A stretch of 64,000 bases of DNA, taken from the NCBI GenBank assembly GCA_026984915.1, contig JALSRG010000124.1, forward strand, positions 35,191 to 99,190. The letters are read 5' to 3'. The stretch comes from Marinosulfonomonas sp. (lineage in GTDB: Bacteria > Pseudomonadota > Alphaproteobacteria > Rhodobacterales > Rhodobacteraceae). A model generated the notes under the pieces. It was not told the DNA's origin, did not search any database, and saw only the letters and a list, made by a program, of their open reading frames with translations. Below, piece after piece: positions 55,267 through 64,000 of the stretch; positions within the stretch are counted from its first letter, which is position 1, and the number at the start of each line of letters is the position of its first letter. A program made the position numbers and the translations under genes.

Positions 55267-57906
55267 ATGACACAGGATCAGGCCCAAAGTCTGGCCGGAG
55301 AGGTCGACGCGCAAGCAATGGCAGCCGACCTTGATGTCGGGGCGCGAAACCCGGACGGATGGCAGGGAAAATTCATCGCCGGGACTGCTCTGATCTGGTC
55401 GATCCTTCAGGTTTTCAATGCCTCGCCACTTCCGGCGCTGATCGCCCAGTGGACCGGGTTGAACTTTGTCTATATCAACTCTGATCAGGAGCGGGTGATT
55501 CATCTGGCTTTCGGCCTTTTGCTGGCCTGTGTGGCCTTTCCCCTGTTCAAATCCTCTCCGCGGAATTACATACCCTGGTATGATTGGGTGCTTGGCCTGC
55601 TGGGCGTTGCCGCGACGCTCTATATCATCATAAATCAAAGCGCGATTGCCGACAGATCGGGCCTGCCGACAACTGCTGATCTTGTCGCATCCGCAGTCGG
55701 TATCGCGATTGTTCTGATCGCCACCTATCGAGCACTTGGGCTGCCAATGGTGGTCGTCGCGTCGGTTTTTCTGGTTTATGTTTTCTATGGCGACCGCAGT
55801 TTCATCCCGGATGCAATGCAATGGAAGGGCGCGTCCTTTAACAAGGCGATGTGGCATTTCTGGATGCAGACCGAGGGTGTCTTTGGCACGGCACTGGGGG
55901 TTTCGGCCTCGATGGTTTTTCTGTTTGTGCTGTTCGGGTCCCTGCTGGAGAAGGCCGGTGCCGGCAACTATTTCATCAAACTGGCCTTTGCCCTGATGGG
56001 GCATTTGCGCGGCGGGCCGGCCAAGGCGGCCGTGGTGGCCTCTGCGGCCACAGGTCTGATTTCAGGGTCCTCCATTGCCAATACGGTTACCACTGGTACC
56101 TTCACAATTCCGCTCATGAAGCGCGTCGGCTTTTCGGCCGAGAAAGCCGGCGCTGTCGAGGTTGCATCCTCGACCAATGGCCAACTGACCCCACCGGTCA
56201 TGGGTGCGGCGGCATTCCTGATGGTCGAATACGTGGGTATTTCTTATCTTGATGTGGTGCGGCATGCGTTTCTGCCGGCGCTGATCAGTTATATTGCGCT
56301 GGTCTATATCGTGCATCTTGAAGCCTGCAAAATGGGGCTGGAAGGCCTGCCGAGACCGGGCGCCAGGAAGACGGCTTCCCAGCGCATGATGGGGATCATG
56401 CTGGGCGTTCTGGTGTTCTGTGCGCTCAGCCTGTTTACCTATTTTGGCCTGAGTTGGCTGAAACCGGTATTTGGCGAATATACCCTGATCGGCATGTCTG
56501 CGTTGTTCCTGATTGTCTATCTTGCACTCATTCGCTGGGCGGCACAGGTTCCGGATCTGGAAGTTGATGATCCGGATGCCCCTTTTCTTGAACTGCCACT
56601 CCCCGGCCCGATTGCCAAGACCGGCGCATACTATGCCCTGCCGGTCATTGTTCTGATCTGGCTTTTGATGATCGAGAGACGATCACCACCGACATCAGCC
56701 TTCTGGGCCACACTTGCCATGCTGTTTGTCATGCTGACACAGCATCCTCTGAAGGCAATGTTTCGGGGTGAATCCGACGCGATGCGCAGATTCAAGGTGG
56801 GTTGGGACAATATGATCGAGGGCCTGATCGCGGGCGCGCGCAACATGATCGGTATTGCGGTGGCTACGGCCACGGCTGGCATTATTGTTGGCACCGTAAC
56901 CCTGACCGGGGCGCATCAGGTGATTGGCGAATTCATCGAAACGATTTCCGGTGGCAGCCTGCTGATGATGCTGATTTTCGTCGCGATCTTTTCTCTCATT
57001 CTCGGAATGGGCCTGCCGACGACGGCGACATATATTGTCATCACTTCACTGATGGCGCCGGTGATTATTGCCGTGGGGGCGAAATCCGGGCTGATCGTGC
57101 CCCTTATCGCCGTTCATATGTTCGTTTTCTATTTTGGAATTCTGGCGGATGATACGCCACCGGTGGGGCTGGCGGCCTTTGCGGCCGCAGCGATCTCCAA
57201 GGGTGATCCGATCAAGACCGGTATCATAGGGTTTTCTTATGATGTGCGAACAGCGATCCTGCCATTCCTGTTCATCTTCAACACGGATCTTTTGCTGATC
57301 GACGTCGGGTTTGCCAAGGCGGTGTTTGTGTTCATCATTGCGGTGATCGCGATGTTGCTCTTTGCGGCGGCTACCCAGAACTGGTTTTTGACCAAATCAC
57401 GAATGTGGGAAAATGCAGCGCTTTTGCTGGTCGCTTTTACGCTGTTCAATCCGGGGTTCTGGCTGGATAAAATGGAAGATCCCTACGTGTTTGAGGATCC
57501 GTCAAAGCTTATGCAACTGGTTGAGTCTGCACCGGATGATGCTACCGTTCGCATTCGCGTCGCGGGTGAGGACTTTCGCACTGGCAAGGATGTGGAAACA
57601 ACAGTTGCCCTTCCCCTCGGCAAAGCAACGGATGGCAATGCCGCTGACCGCCTTCTCAAGAATGCGGGGATCGCCTTTGCCCAGGACGGGGACAAGCTGA
57701 TTGTCGATAATGTCATCGCCGGCCAGTTCGCCGAAAAGAAGGGTGTCGATTTTGACTGGCAGGTGGTCCGGATCGAGACGCCCGCAAACCGAATGCCCAA
57801 GGAGCTGTTTTTCATACCGGCATTGTTGCTGCTTGGCTTTGTCGCATGGATGCAGATGGGGCGAATTCGCAAACAGAAACCCTCAAACGCGCCCGCGGCG
57901 GCATAG
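55267..57906 (+). CDS. TRAP transporter fused permease (4TM/12TM) with C-terminal DUF3394-like domain
   Basis: 879 aa. The small DctQ-like segment (residues about 30-200) is fused to a large DctM-like permease containing SASMVFLFVLFGSLLEKAG, SGSSIANTVTTGTFTIPLMK, ILGMGLPTTATYIVITSLMAP and FYFGILADDTPPVGLAAFA. After the last membrane segments, residues about 740-850 form a soluble domain (ATVRIRVAGEDFRTGKDVET) and then one more membrane helix, as in DUF3394-containing TAXI permeases. It works with the preceding receptor. Confidence 0.93.
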   Translation: MTQDQAQSLAGEVDAQAMAADLDVGARNPDGWQGKFIAGTALIWSILQVFNASPLPALIAQWTGLNFVYINSDQERVIHLAFGLLLACVAFPLFKSSPRNYIPWYDWVLGLLGVAATLYIIINQSAIADRSGLPTTADLVASAVGIAIVLIATYRALGLPMVVVASVFLVYVFYGDRSFIPDAMQWKGASFNKAMWHFWMQTEGVFGTALGVSASMVFLFVLFGSLLEKAGAGNYFIKLAFALMGHLRGGPAKAAVVASAATGLISGSSIANTVTTGTFTIPLMKRVGFSAEKAGAVEVASSTNGQLTPPVMGAAAFLMVEYVGISYLDVVRHAFLPALISYIALVYIVHLEACKMGLEGLPRPGARKTASQRMMGIMLGVLVFCALSLFTYFGLSWLKPVFGEYTLIGMSALFLIVYLALIRWAAQVPDLEVDDPDAPFLELPLPGPIAKTGAYYALPVIVLIWLLMIERRSPPTSAFWATLAMLFVMLTQHPLKAMFRGESDAMRRFKVGWDNMIEGLIAGARNMIGIAVATATAGIIVGTVTLTGAHQVIGEFIETISGGSLLMMLIFVAIFSLILGMGLPTTATYIVITSLMAPVIIAVGAKSGLIVPLIAVHMFVFYFGILADDTPPVGLAAFAAAAISKGDPIKTGIIGFSYDVRTAILPFLFIFNTDLLLIDVGFAKAVFVFIIAVIAMLLFAAATQNWFLTKSRMWENAALLLVAFTLFNPGFWLDKMEDPYVFEDPSKLMQLVESAPDDATVRIRVAGEDFRTGKDVETTVALPLGKATDGNAADRLLKNAGIAFAQDGDKLIVDNVIAGQFAEKKGVDFDWQVVRIETPANRMPKELFFIPALLLLGFVAWMQMGRIRKQKPSNAPAAA

Positions 57907-57917
57907 GGAGAAAAGCC

Positions 57918-58349
57918 ATGATAAAATCCATCCTTCTGCCCGTGGATCTGAATGACGAAAGCTCGTGGCGCAAAGCGCTTCCGCAAGCCGTGGATCTGGT
58001 CAGGTTCTATAATGCCAAACTGCACGTCCTGACAGTAATCCCTGATTACGGTATGTCGATCGTTGGCTCTTACTTCCCAAAAGGCTTTTCAGAAAAAGCC
58101 AAACAGGAAACGGAAGTGGCCCTGAAGGATTTTGTCAGCGAGAATATTCCGGACGGGATAGATGTTGCGTATAGCGTTTTACACGGTGCGATTTACAAAG
58201 AGATACTGGCCCAGGCCGAGGTTACAAATTGTGATCTGATCGTCTTGTCTTCGCACCGTCCGGAAATGAAAGACTATCTGCTGGGGCCGAATGCGGCACG
58301 TATCGTGCGCCATGCCAGGCAATCGGTTTTTGTGGTGCGCGAGGGCTAG
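57918..58349 (+). CDS. Universal stress protein (UspA family)
   Basis: 143 aa. MIKSILLPVDLNDESSW opens the fold and the ATP-type motif near the end is IVLSSHRPEMKDYLLGPNAARIVRHA, a G-x2-G-x9-G-(S/T)-like variant in which the usual Gly/Ser are partly replaced. Usp genes often sit next to TRAP permeases and may regulate transport through ATP binding, as shown for TeaD in Halomonas. 11 nt after the permease gene. Confidence 0.88.
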   Translation: MIKSILLPVDLNDESSWRKALPQAVDLVRFYNAKLHVLTVIPDYGMSIVGSYFPKGFSEKAKQETEVALKDFVSENIPDGIDVAYSVLHGAIYKEILAQAEVTNCDLIVLSSHRPEMKDYLLGPNAARIVRHARQSVFVVREG

Positions 58350-58350
58350 G

Positions 58351-59703
58351 ATGGCCACAAACGCAAGCCATGTGTTTGGCCGCTCGGCCGTGTCCGGGCC
58401 CTTGCCCACCATTGCGCGCGGCGAAGGCTGTTATCTGATTGATACAGCGGGCCGGCGCTATCTGGATGGCTCTGGGGGCGCGGCCGTGTCTTGCCTTGGC
58501 CATTCCGATGCGGCCGTCACCCAGGCGGTCAAGGACCAACTGGACCGGGTCGCCTTTGCCCATACCGGGTTTTTTACCTCTGATCCTGCCGAGGAATTGG
58601 CCGAAAAGCTTGTACAGAATGCACCGGACGGCATTGATCGCGTATATCTTCTTTCCGGCGGTTCCGAGGCAATGGAAGCCAGCCTGAAACTGGCCCGCCA
58701 GTTTTATCTGGAGAAGGGGCAGCCAGAACGCCATCGGGTGATTGCGCGCAGGCAGAGCTATCACGGCAACACACTGGGGGCGCTGGCAACTGGTGGCAAT
58801 ATGTGGCGGCGCGAACCATTTGCACCAATGATGATTGAAACCAGCCATATTTCGCCTTGCTACGAATATCGGGACCGGCAGGAAAGCGAGACAGCGCATG
58901 ATTACGGTCAGCGCATAGCCAACGAGCTGGAAGCGGAAATCCTGCGCCTCGGACCGGAATCCGTGATGGCCTTTGTCGCTGAGCCGGTGGTCGGGGCCAC
59001 CTTGGGTGCGGTGCCGCCGGTCGCGGGATATTTCAAGCGGATCAGCGAAATTTGCGATCGCTATGACGTGCTGCTGATCCTGGATGAAGTCATGTGCGGC
59101 ATGGGCCGTACCGGAACACTGTTCGCCTGCGAGCAAGAGGGCGTGACCCCTGATATCATTGCCGTGGCAAAGGGGCTTGGTGCGGGCTATCAGCCGCTGG
59201 GCGCAATGCTCTCCAGCAAACGGATTTATGAAACAATCGCGCAAGGGTCCGGTTTTTTCCAGCACGGCCATACATATATGGGGCATCCGGTGGCGGCATC
59301 GGCAGGGTTGGCTGTGCTCAAACGTCTGGTTGACGACGGGCTGGTGGCGCGGGTTGGCAGGCTGGGGGCTATTCTTCGCGCAGCATTGCAGGCAGAATTT
59401 GCCGAACAACCCAATGTCGGCGACATTCGCGGCCGCGGGCTTTTCGTCGGTCTTGAACTGGTTTCCGATCGGTCGACAAAGACGCCGTTCGACCCTGCAT
59501 TGGGTGTTGCAAAGCAATTGAAAAAGGCGGCATTTGACGCCGGTCTGGTCTGTTATCCCATGGGCGGAACGATTGATGGCAAGCACGGTGATCATGTGCT
59601 TCTTGCGCCGCCCTTCATCATGGAAGAAACGCAGATTGATGAACTGGTTGGCAAGCTTGCGACGGCACTGAACAGCGTATTGGGCAAAATCTCTGGCTCT
59701 TGA
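58351..59703 (+). CDS. Class III PLP-dependent aminotransferase
   Basis: 450 aa. SGGSEAMEASLKLARQFYLE, ILDEVMCGMGRTGTLFACE (Asp binding the pyridine N) and AVAKGLGAGYQPLGAM (PLP lysine) are class III motifs; the GHTYMGHPVAAS segment is also conserved. Omega-amino-acid:pyruvate or similar specificity is likely, so the TRAP importer may carry an amino compound. The start at 58351 is 1 nt after the Usp stop. Confidence 0.92.
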   Translation: MATNASHVFGRSAVSGPLPTIARGEGCYLIDTAGRRYLDGSGGAAVSCLGHSDAAVTQAVKDQLDRVAFAHTGFFTSDPAEELAEKLVQNAPDGIDRVYLLSGGSEAMEASLKLARQFYLEKGQPERHRVIARRQSYHGNTLGALATGGNMWRREPFAPMMIETSHISPCYEYRDRQESETAHDYGQRIANELEAEILRLGPESVMAFVAEPVVGATLGAVPPVAGYFKRISEICDRYDVLLILDEVMCGMGRTGTLFACEQEGVTPDIIAVAKGLGAGYQPLGAMLSSKRIYETIAQGSGFFQHGHTYMGHPVAASAGLAVLKRLVDDGLVARVGRLGAILRAALQAEFAEQPNVGDIRGRGLFVGLELVSDRSTKTPFDPALGVAKQLKKAAFDAGLVCYPMGGTIDGKHGDHVLLAPPFIMEETQIDELVGKLATALNSVLGKISGS

Positions 59704-59767
59704 CCTTCCGGCCCCACTTGCCATACCCCGAAGCATCCGCTTCATTGCGCTATCCAGGGAGGCTTCT

Positions 59768-60778
59768 GTGCCAAGCGAAACCAAAAGCGTTTCTGCCAGA
59801 TCAGGCAGTGTGCAATTGCCCCAGGTTCATGAAACCCGCAATGCCGGCCAACCGCTCGATATGGATTGGGTGATGCGCGCTGAGGCTAATACATCAGCCA
59901 TCAACCGCCGTGTCGGCACACTGACCGGTCGCCGGTCGCTGAAAAAAGCGCATCAGGCCGCCTGGCTTTTGCGGGCCATAACCATGATTGATCTTACCAC
60001 CCTTTCGGGGGATGACACACCGGGCCGAGTGCGCCGTCTGTGTGCCAAGGCGCGCCAGCCGGTGCGCCCCGACATTTTGCAGGCCCTTGGCATGGAAGGG
60101 CAGCAGATCACCACCGGTGCCATTTGTGTCTATCACGAGATGGTGCCAACGGCCGTTGCCGCGCTTGCGGGCACCGCTATCCCCGTGGCGGCTGTCTCTA
60201 CCGGCTTCCCGGCAGGGCTTTCGCCTTATCGCCTGCGCGTTGCCGAAATCGGTGAAAGTGTGAAAGCAGGTGCAAGCGAAATAGATATCGTGATTTCCCG
60301 CCGCCATGTGCTTACCGGGGACTGGCACGCGCTTTATGATGAGGTGTGCGAATTTCGTGCGGCCTGTGGTGATGCACATATGAAGACCATCCTTGCAACC
60401 GGTGAATTGGGCAGTTTGCGCAATGTGGCGCGGGCCAGTCTGGTCTGTATGATGGCAGGGGCCGATTTCATCAAAACCTCGACCGGCAAGGAAAGCGTCA
60501 ACGCGACGCTTCCGGTCAGCCTTGTCATGGTGCGCGCAATCCGTGAATATCACGCCCGCACCGGCCATCGGGTGGGCTATAAACCTGCGGGCGGAATCTC
60601 AAAGGCCAAGGATGCACTCACCTATCTGGCCCTGATCAAGGAAGAGTTGGGCGACCGCTGGCTTCGGCCGGATCTCTTTCGGTTCGGGGCTTCGTCGCTC
60701 CTGGGTGACATCGAGCGCCAGCTTGAACATCATGCCACCGGGGCCTATTCCGCCTCTTACCGCCACGCGATCGGATAA
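59768..60778 (+). CDS. deoC: Deoxyribose-phosphate aldolase
   Basis: 336 aa class I aldolase splitting 2-deoxyribose-5-P to glyceraldehyde-3-P and acetaldehyde. Schiff-base lysine in FIKTSTGKES, second lysine in GYKPAGGISK, and the LTTLSGDDTPGRVRRLC opening. It is the long form (about 330 aa, N-terminal extension of about 60 residues) found in many proteobacteria and eukaryotes. GTG start with AGGGAGG upstream. Confidence 0.95.
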   Translation: MPSETKSVSARSGSVQLPQVHETRNAGQPLDMDWVMRAEANTSAINRRVGTLTGRRSLKKAHQAAWLLRAITMIDLTTLSGDDTPGRVRRLCAKARQPVRPDILQALGMEGQQITTGAICVYHEMVPTAVAALAGTAIPVAAVSTGFPAGLSPYRLRVAEIGESVKAGASEIDIVISRRHVLTGDWHALYDEVCEFRAACGDAHMKTILATGELGSLRNVARASLVCMMAGADFIKTSTGKESVNATLPVSLVMVRAIREYHARTGHRVGYKPAGGISKAKDALTYLALIKEELGDRWLRPDLFRFGASSLLGDIERQLEHHATGAYSASYRHAIG

Positions 60779-60782
60779 ACCC

Positions 60783-63137
60783 ATGACGATAAAAGACATC
60801 TTTGAAACCATGGATTACGGCCCCGCTCCGGAAAGCCCGGATCAGGCTTTGGACTGGATCAGGAACCATGACGGGCGGTTTGGCCTGTTCATCAACGGGA
60901 GTTTCACCACCCCGCGCGCTGATTTCGAGAGCCGCAATCCGGCCACGGGTGAACTGCTGGCGCAACTGACAACAGCGAACGGCGATGACGTGGACGAGGC
61001 TGTCACAGCCGCCCGGCGCGCGTTTGGCCCCTGGGCGCGCCGTTCAGGCCATGAGCGTGCCAGATACCTTTATGCGCTGGCCCGGTTGCTGCAAAAGAAC
61101 GCCCGGCTTTTTGCTGTGCTCGAAACGCTCGATAACGGCAAGCCGATCCGCGAAAGCCGCGATATAGACGTGCCGCTTGCCGCCCGGCATTTCTACTATC
61201 ACGCCGGCATGGCGCAACTGATGGAAAGCGAGTTGCCCGACCGGGTCCCGCTGGGCGTGGCGGGGCAGATCATTCCCTGGAACTTTCCGCTGCTCATGCT
61301 GTCCTGGAAGATTGCCCCGGCGATTGCCATGGGCAATACCGTCGTGCTGAAACCGGCCGAATACACGTCGCTGTCGGCGCTGTTGTTCGCCGAGATTTGT
61401 CAGCAGGCGGGCCTGCCCAAAGGGGTGGTCAACATCGTTACCGGCGCGGGTGACGTCGGGGAGTTGATCGTCGCGCATGAGGACATCGACAAGATCGCCT
61501 TTACAGGTTCCACCGAAGTCGGCCGGCGCATCCGCGAGGCCACAGCCGGCAGCGGCAAGGCGCTGACGCTCGAGCTTGGCGGCAAATCCCCCTATATCGT
61601 GTTCGAGGACGCGGATCTGGACAGCGCCATAGAAGGGCTGGTGGATGCAATCTGGTTTAATCAGGGGCAGGTCTGCTGTGCCGGTTCCCGCCTGCTGGTG
61701 CAGGAAGGCATTGCCGAGGATTTCTATACGCGTCTCAAGGCGCGGATGAGCAAACTGCGCGTGGGTGACCCACTGGATAAATCCATTGATATCGGCACCT
61801 TGGTCGATCCGGTACAGCACGAAACCGTCAGCCATATGGTTGCCCAAGGAGGCGCGGAAGGCGAGGTATTTCATGCGCCCTGCCAACTGCCCAATCAGGG
61901 GTGTTATTACCCGCCGACGCTTGTTACCGGGTTGACGCCTTCGGCCATGCTGATGCAGGAGGAAATTTTCGGGCCGGTGTTGTGTGCGACCACATTCCGT
62001 ACTCAGGCCGAGGCTCTGGCGATTGCCAATAACACACGCTATGGCCTTGCCGCGAGCATCTGGAGCGAGAACCTGAACCGCGCGCTGGACGTGGCGCCAC
62101 AACTGGTGGCAGGCGTTGTCTGGGTCAATGCCGCCAACCTGTTTGATGCCGCCGCAGGGTTTGGTGGCATGCGGGAAAGCGGGTTTGGGCGCGAAGGCGG
62201 ATGGGAGGGCCTTGCCGCCTATACGGCCCCGCGCCTCAAGCAAAAGAACCTGAAGCCCATCCCGCCCCAAAGCACCCCGAAAGACGCGCATGCCGGCGGG
62301 CTGGACCGCACTGCAAAGATGTATATCGGCGGCAGGCAGACCCGCCCCGACAGTGGCTATTCCCGTGCCATATGGTCGGCCAAGGGGGCGCTTTTGGGCC
62401 ATGTCGGACAAGGCAGCCGCAAGGACGTGCGAAATGCCGTCGAGGCCGCGCGCAAGGCGGCCAGCGGCTGGGCCAGCACCAGCGGGGCCCTTCGCGCGCA
62501 GATCCTGTATTACATTGGTGAAAACCTTTCTGCGCGCACGGATGAATTTTCCCGCCGGATCAATGATTTAACCGGAGGGAAAGATGGAAAGCGCGAGGTG
62601 GAGACCGCGATCTCCCGCCTGTTCACCTATGCGGCCTGGGCAGATAAATACGACGGCCGGGCGCATTCGGTCCCGATCCGCGGTGTGGCGCTTGCCATGC
62701 ATCAACCTGTGGGTGTGATTGCCGCGCTTTCCGCGGATGAGGCGCCGCTTCTGGGGTTGGTTTCGCTGATGGCCCCGGCGATTGCCATGGGCAATGCCTG
62801 CGTGCTTGCGGCGAGCGAGCCTTTCCCCTTGGCTGCCACCGATTTCTATCAGGTTCTGGAAACCTCGGACGTGCCGGCAGGCGTGGTGAATATCCTGACC
62901 GGGCAGCATGCTGACATGGCCGAGACCATGGCACGGCATATGGATGTGGATGCCTGCTGGAGTTTTTCCTCGACCGACATTTCCGGCCTTGTGGAACATG
63001 CTTCGGCCAGCAATCTGAAGCGCACATGGGTGAACAATGCGCGGGCCCGGGACTGGTATTCCAGCGCGGGTGAGGGGCGAGAATTCCTGATGGCGGCGAC
63101 AGAGGTGCAGAACATCTGGATCCCCTGGGGGGAATAG
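60783..63137 (+). CDS. Two-domain aldehyde dehydrogenase (ALDH16 type)
   Basis: 784 aa, two ALDH-like halves. Residues 1-480 form a complete ALDH: IIPWNFPLLMLSWKIAPA, FTGSTEVGRRI, ELGGKSPYIVFED (general base Glu) and FNQGQVCCAGSRLLV (catalytic Cys). Residues about 510-784 repeat the N-terminal half of the fold (MYIGGRQTRPDSGY, then VGVIAALSADEAPLLGLVSL) but lack any catalytic Cys motif and appear shortened. This matches ALDH16, described from Loktanella and animals. Four nt after deoC, it probably oxidises the acetaldehyde made by DeoC. Confidence 0.92.
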   Translation: MTIKDIFETMDYGPAPESPDQALDWIRNHDGRFGLFINGSFTTPRADFESRNPATGELLAQLTTANGDDVDEAVTAARRAFGPWARRSGHERARYLYALARLLQKNARLFAVLETLDNGKPIRESRDIDVPLAARHFYYHAGMAQLMESELPDRVPLGVAGQIIPWNFPLLMLSWKIAPAIAMGNTVVLKPAEYTSLSALLFAEICQQAGLPKGVVNIVTGAGDVGELIVAHEDIDKIAFTGSTEVGRRIREATAGSGKALTLELGGKSPYIVFEDADLDSAIEGLVDAIWFNQGQVCCAGSRLLVQEGIAEDFYTRLKARMSKLRVGDPLDKSIDIGTLVDPVQHETVSHMVAQGGAEGEVFHAPCQLPNQGCYYPPTLVTGLTPSAMLMQEEIFGPVLCATTFRTQAEALAIANNTRYGLAASIWSENLNRALDVAPQLVAGVVWVNAANLFDAAAGFGGMRESGFGREGGWEGLAAYTAPRLKQKNLKPIPPQSTPKDAHAGGLDRTAKMYIGGRQTRPDSGYSRAIWSAKGALLGHVGQGSRKDVRNAVEAARKAASGWASTSGALRAQILYYIGENLSARTDEFSRRINDLTGGKDGKREVETAISRLFTYAAWADKYDGRAHSVPIRGVALAMHQPVGVIAALSADEAPLLGLVSLMAPAIAMGNACVLAASEPFPLAATDFYQVLETSDVPAGVVNILTGQHADMAETMARHMDVDACWSFSSTDISGLVEHASASNLKRTWVNNARARDWYSSAGEGREFLMAATEVQNIWIPWGE

Positions 63138-63214
63138 CCAGCGAGCACGTTTTCATGCGGTGCAGCGACACAGCAACGGGGTGTGAAAGCCCCCTGAAAC
63201 GCCGTGAAAAACGT

Positions 63215-63262
63215 GTATGGAAAGCGTATGGAAAGCGTATGAAAAGCGTATGGTTTTCATAC
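63215..63262. repeat. Tandem 11-bp repeat array ending in a palindrome
   Basis: GTATGGAAAGC (63215-63225), GTATGGAAAGC (63226-63236), GTATGAAAAGC (63237-63247), then GTATGGTTTTCATAC (63248-63262, arms GTATG/CATAC). Weaker related units precede it (GTGTGAAAGCC at 63181). It lies 78 bp after the ALDH16 stop and 125 bp before the TfoX-like gene. The terminal 15-mer matches 14 of 15 bases of the array at 26527-26565. Confidence 0.75.
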
Positions 63263-63387
63263 ATGCGGTGCGATCAGGCAAAACGCCGGCAGACACGCCA
63301 TGCCGCGCCATTTGAAATCATCCGCAGAATTGCGCACACTGGCAACCGCAACAGCCGAAAGACTGCTGAAATGATGGAGCGCGCAAA

Positions 63388-63717
63388 ATGGGGACACCGC
63401 AAGAGTATTTTGAAGAAATCATCGCCGGTTTTATGGTGCAGGATCCCGCGATCTCGGCGGGGAACCTGTTTGGCAAACCCTGCGCCAAGCTGGACGGCAA
63501 GGCCTTTGTGGCCTTTTTCCAGGATGAGATGGTATTCAGGCTGGACGCCGGGCGCTGTCAGGAAATCATTGCAGCCAACACGGCGTGCCGGTTGTTTGAC
63601 CCTTCGGGCAAGGGCCGGCCAATGAAAGAATGGGTGCAGGTGCCCCTGGGTGTGCTGGACTGGGAAGAGTTGGCAAATGCGGCCTTGAGTTTGCTGCGGG
63701 CGCGTATGGCTGTATAG
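63388..63717 (+). CDS. TfoX N-terminal-like / YjbR-like small protein
   Basis: 109 aa. GNLFGKPCAKLDGKAFVAFFQDEMVFRLD is the beta-rich core of TfoX-N or YjbR-like folds, followed by GKGRPMKEWVQVP (W-x2-VP), also typical. Only the small domain is present. Function unknown; the TfoX relatives affect competence gene expression. Confidence 0.7.
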   Translation: MGTPQEYFEEIIAGFMVQDPAISAGNLFGKPCAKLDGKAFVAFFQDEMVFRLDAGRCQEIIAANTACRLFDPSGKGRPMKEWVQVPLGVLDWEELANAALSLLRARMAV

Positions 63718-63742
63718 GTCTACGCCCTAGGGGCAGTGTCTT

Positions 63743-63755
63743 TCGCCTTCGGCGA
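63743..63755. terminator. Short stem-loop between convergent genes
   Basis: TCGCC-TTC-GGCGA followed by GGATATTTGGCC. This stem plus GGATATTT context is, from memory, a frequent intergenic pattern in Rhodobacterales and probably a terminator for the two facing genes. Confidence 0.4.
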
Positions 63756-63845
63756 GGATATTTGGCCCATTTGGAAGGCAGGATTGTTTTTTGCCGAGGC
63801 GTTGACCGGATCGCCCGGTGGGCACGGGGATGGCGGCCCGGCTGT

Positions 63846-64000
63846 TCATTGCCGGCAAAGCAGTTTTTCCAGTGTCAGGCCCATGACCAATGCGCTGTCG
63901 AGCATGTCGTCAACGCCGACCCATTCATCGGGCTGGTGGGCCAGATCGAGAATGCCGGGGCCATAGGCGATGCAGTTTTTCAGGCGGCCGATCCGGTCGA
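63846..64000 (-). CDS. M20-family peptidase, C-terminal end (partial)
   Basis: The last 50 codons before a TGA at 63846-63848 read GPGILDLAHQPDEWVGVDDM, then LDSALVMGLTLEKLLC. The (G)PG-x4-AHQPDEWV-x-DDM segment holds the C-terminal metal-binding His of M20 deacylases (ArgE/DapE-like). The 5' part lies beyond the window, so the substrate is open. No overlap with the TfoX-like gene. Confidence 0.8.
   Translation of the reverse strand, partial: DRIGRLKNCIAYGPGILDLAHQPDEWVGVDDMLDSALVMGLTLEKLLCRQ

Noticed and set aside
63736..63966. 76-codon plus-strand ORF at the window end
   Set aside because: It is antisense to the M20 peptidase 3' end, whose frame shows clear family residues.

Overview
This window looks like chromosomal DNA of a marine-type alphaproteobacterium of the Rhodobacterales (Roseobacter group). 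The evidence is moderately high GC, tightly packed operons with 1 to 8 nt overlaps, and family-typical content: paaABCDE, accD-folC, divergent hemC/hemE, a tandem ALDH16-type aldehyde dehydrogenase next to deoC, TRAP and tripartite tricarboxylate transporters, and a LuxI/LuxR quorum-sensing locus. I see no rRNA, tRNA, CRISPR array, phage or intact insertion sequence. The assignment rests on gene content only, without a database search.

Layout. 0-4.9 kb: DapC-like aminotransferase, amidase, UbiH-like monooxygenase, sugar-nucleotide-epimerase-like protein. 4.9-9.7 kb: complete phenylacetyl-CoA epoxidase operon paaABCDE, then zapE. 9.7-14.4 kb: DUF2189 membrane protein, folC, accD, CPBP protease, small ParB-like protein. 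14.4-21.8 kb: a decayed gene and three tandem perfect palindromes, then ilvD, a lipoprotein, two unknown genes, a 2,4-dienoyl-CoA reductase and a LysR regulator. 21.8-29.1 kb: a chain of four overlapping genes (CinA-like, GNAT, CMD-like, OmpA-like), sfsA, map, rsmD, a ferredoxin-reductase-like flavoprotein and a peroxiredoxin. 29.1-30.5 kb: an eRF1-like (baeRF) protein preceded by an easily missed 53-aa gene.

30.7-39.4 kb is a single-direction catabolic operon: a TctCBA importer, an AtuA/DUF4387 pair, a PHP-fold hydrolase, a sulfatase-superfamily enzyme with a formylglycine-type Cys, and a D-2-hydroxyglutarate-dehydrogenase-like flavoprotein. Its substrate is unknown and I regard it as an undescribed pathway. 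hemC and hemE follow.

42.1-44.7 kb is a quorum-sensing island: luxI, a full luxR, a second shorter luxR, and, head-to-head with the latter, a luxR paralogue that keeps all four AHL-pocket signature residues but stops exactly where the DNA-binding domain should begin. It is a candidate AHL sponge or anti-activator and the most interesting single gene here. 44.7-53.9 kb is a divergent amino-sugar/muropeptide regulon (nagA, SIS-domain protein, GntR, BadF-type kinase // murQ, ABC importer); the divergent promoter region carries two oppositely oriented copies of the same 17-bp operator-like site. 54.2-63.1 kb: a TAXI-TRAP transporter, a UspA-like protein, a class III aminotransferase, deoC and a two-domain aldehyde dehydrogenase. 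The window ends with a TfoX-N-like protein and the 3' end of an M20 peptidase gene.

Dispersed elements of note: two related arrays of 11-bp repeats (26.5 and 63.2 kb) that share a near-identical 15-bp palindromic end, and at least one clearly frameshifted pseudogene (14.46-14.66 kb).
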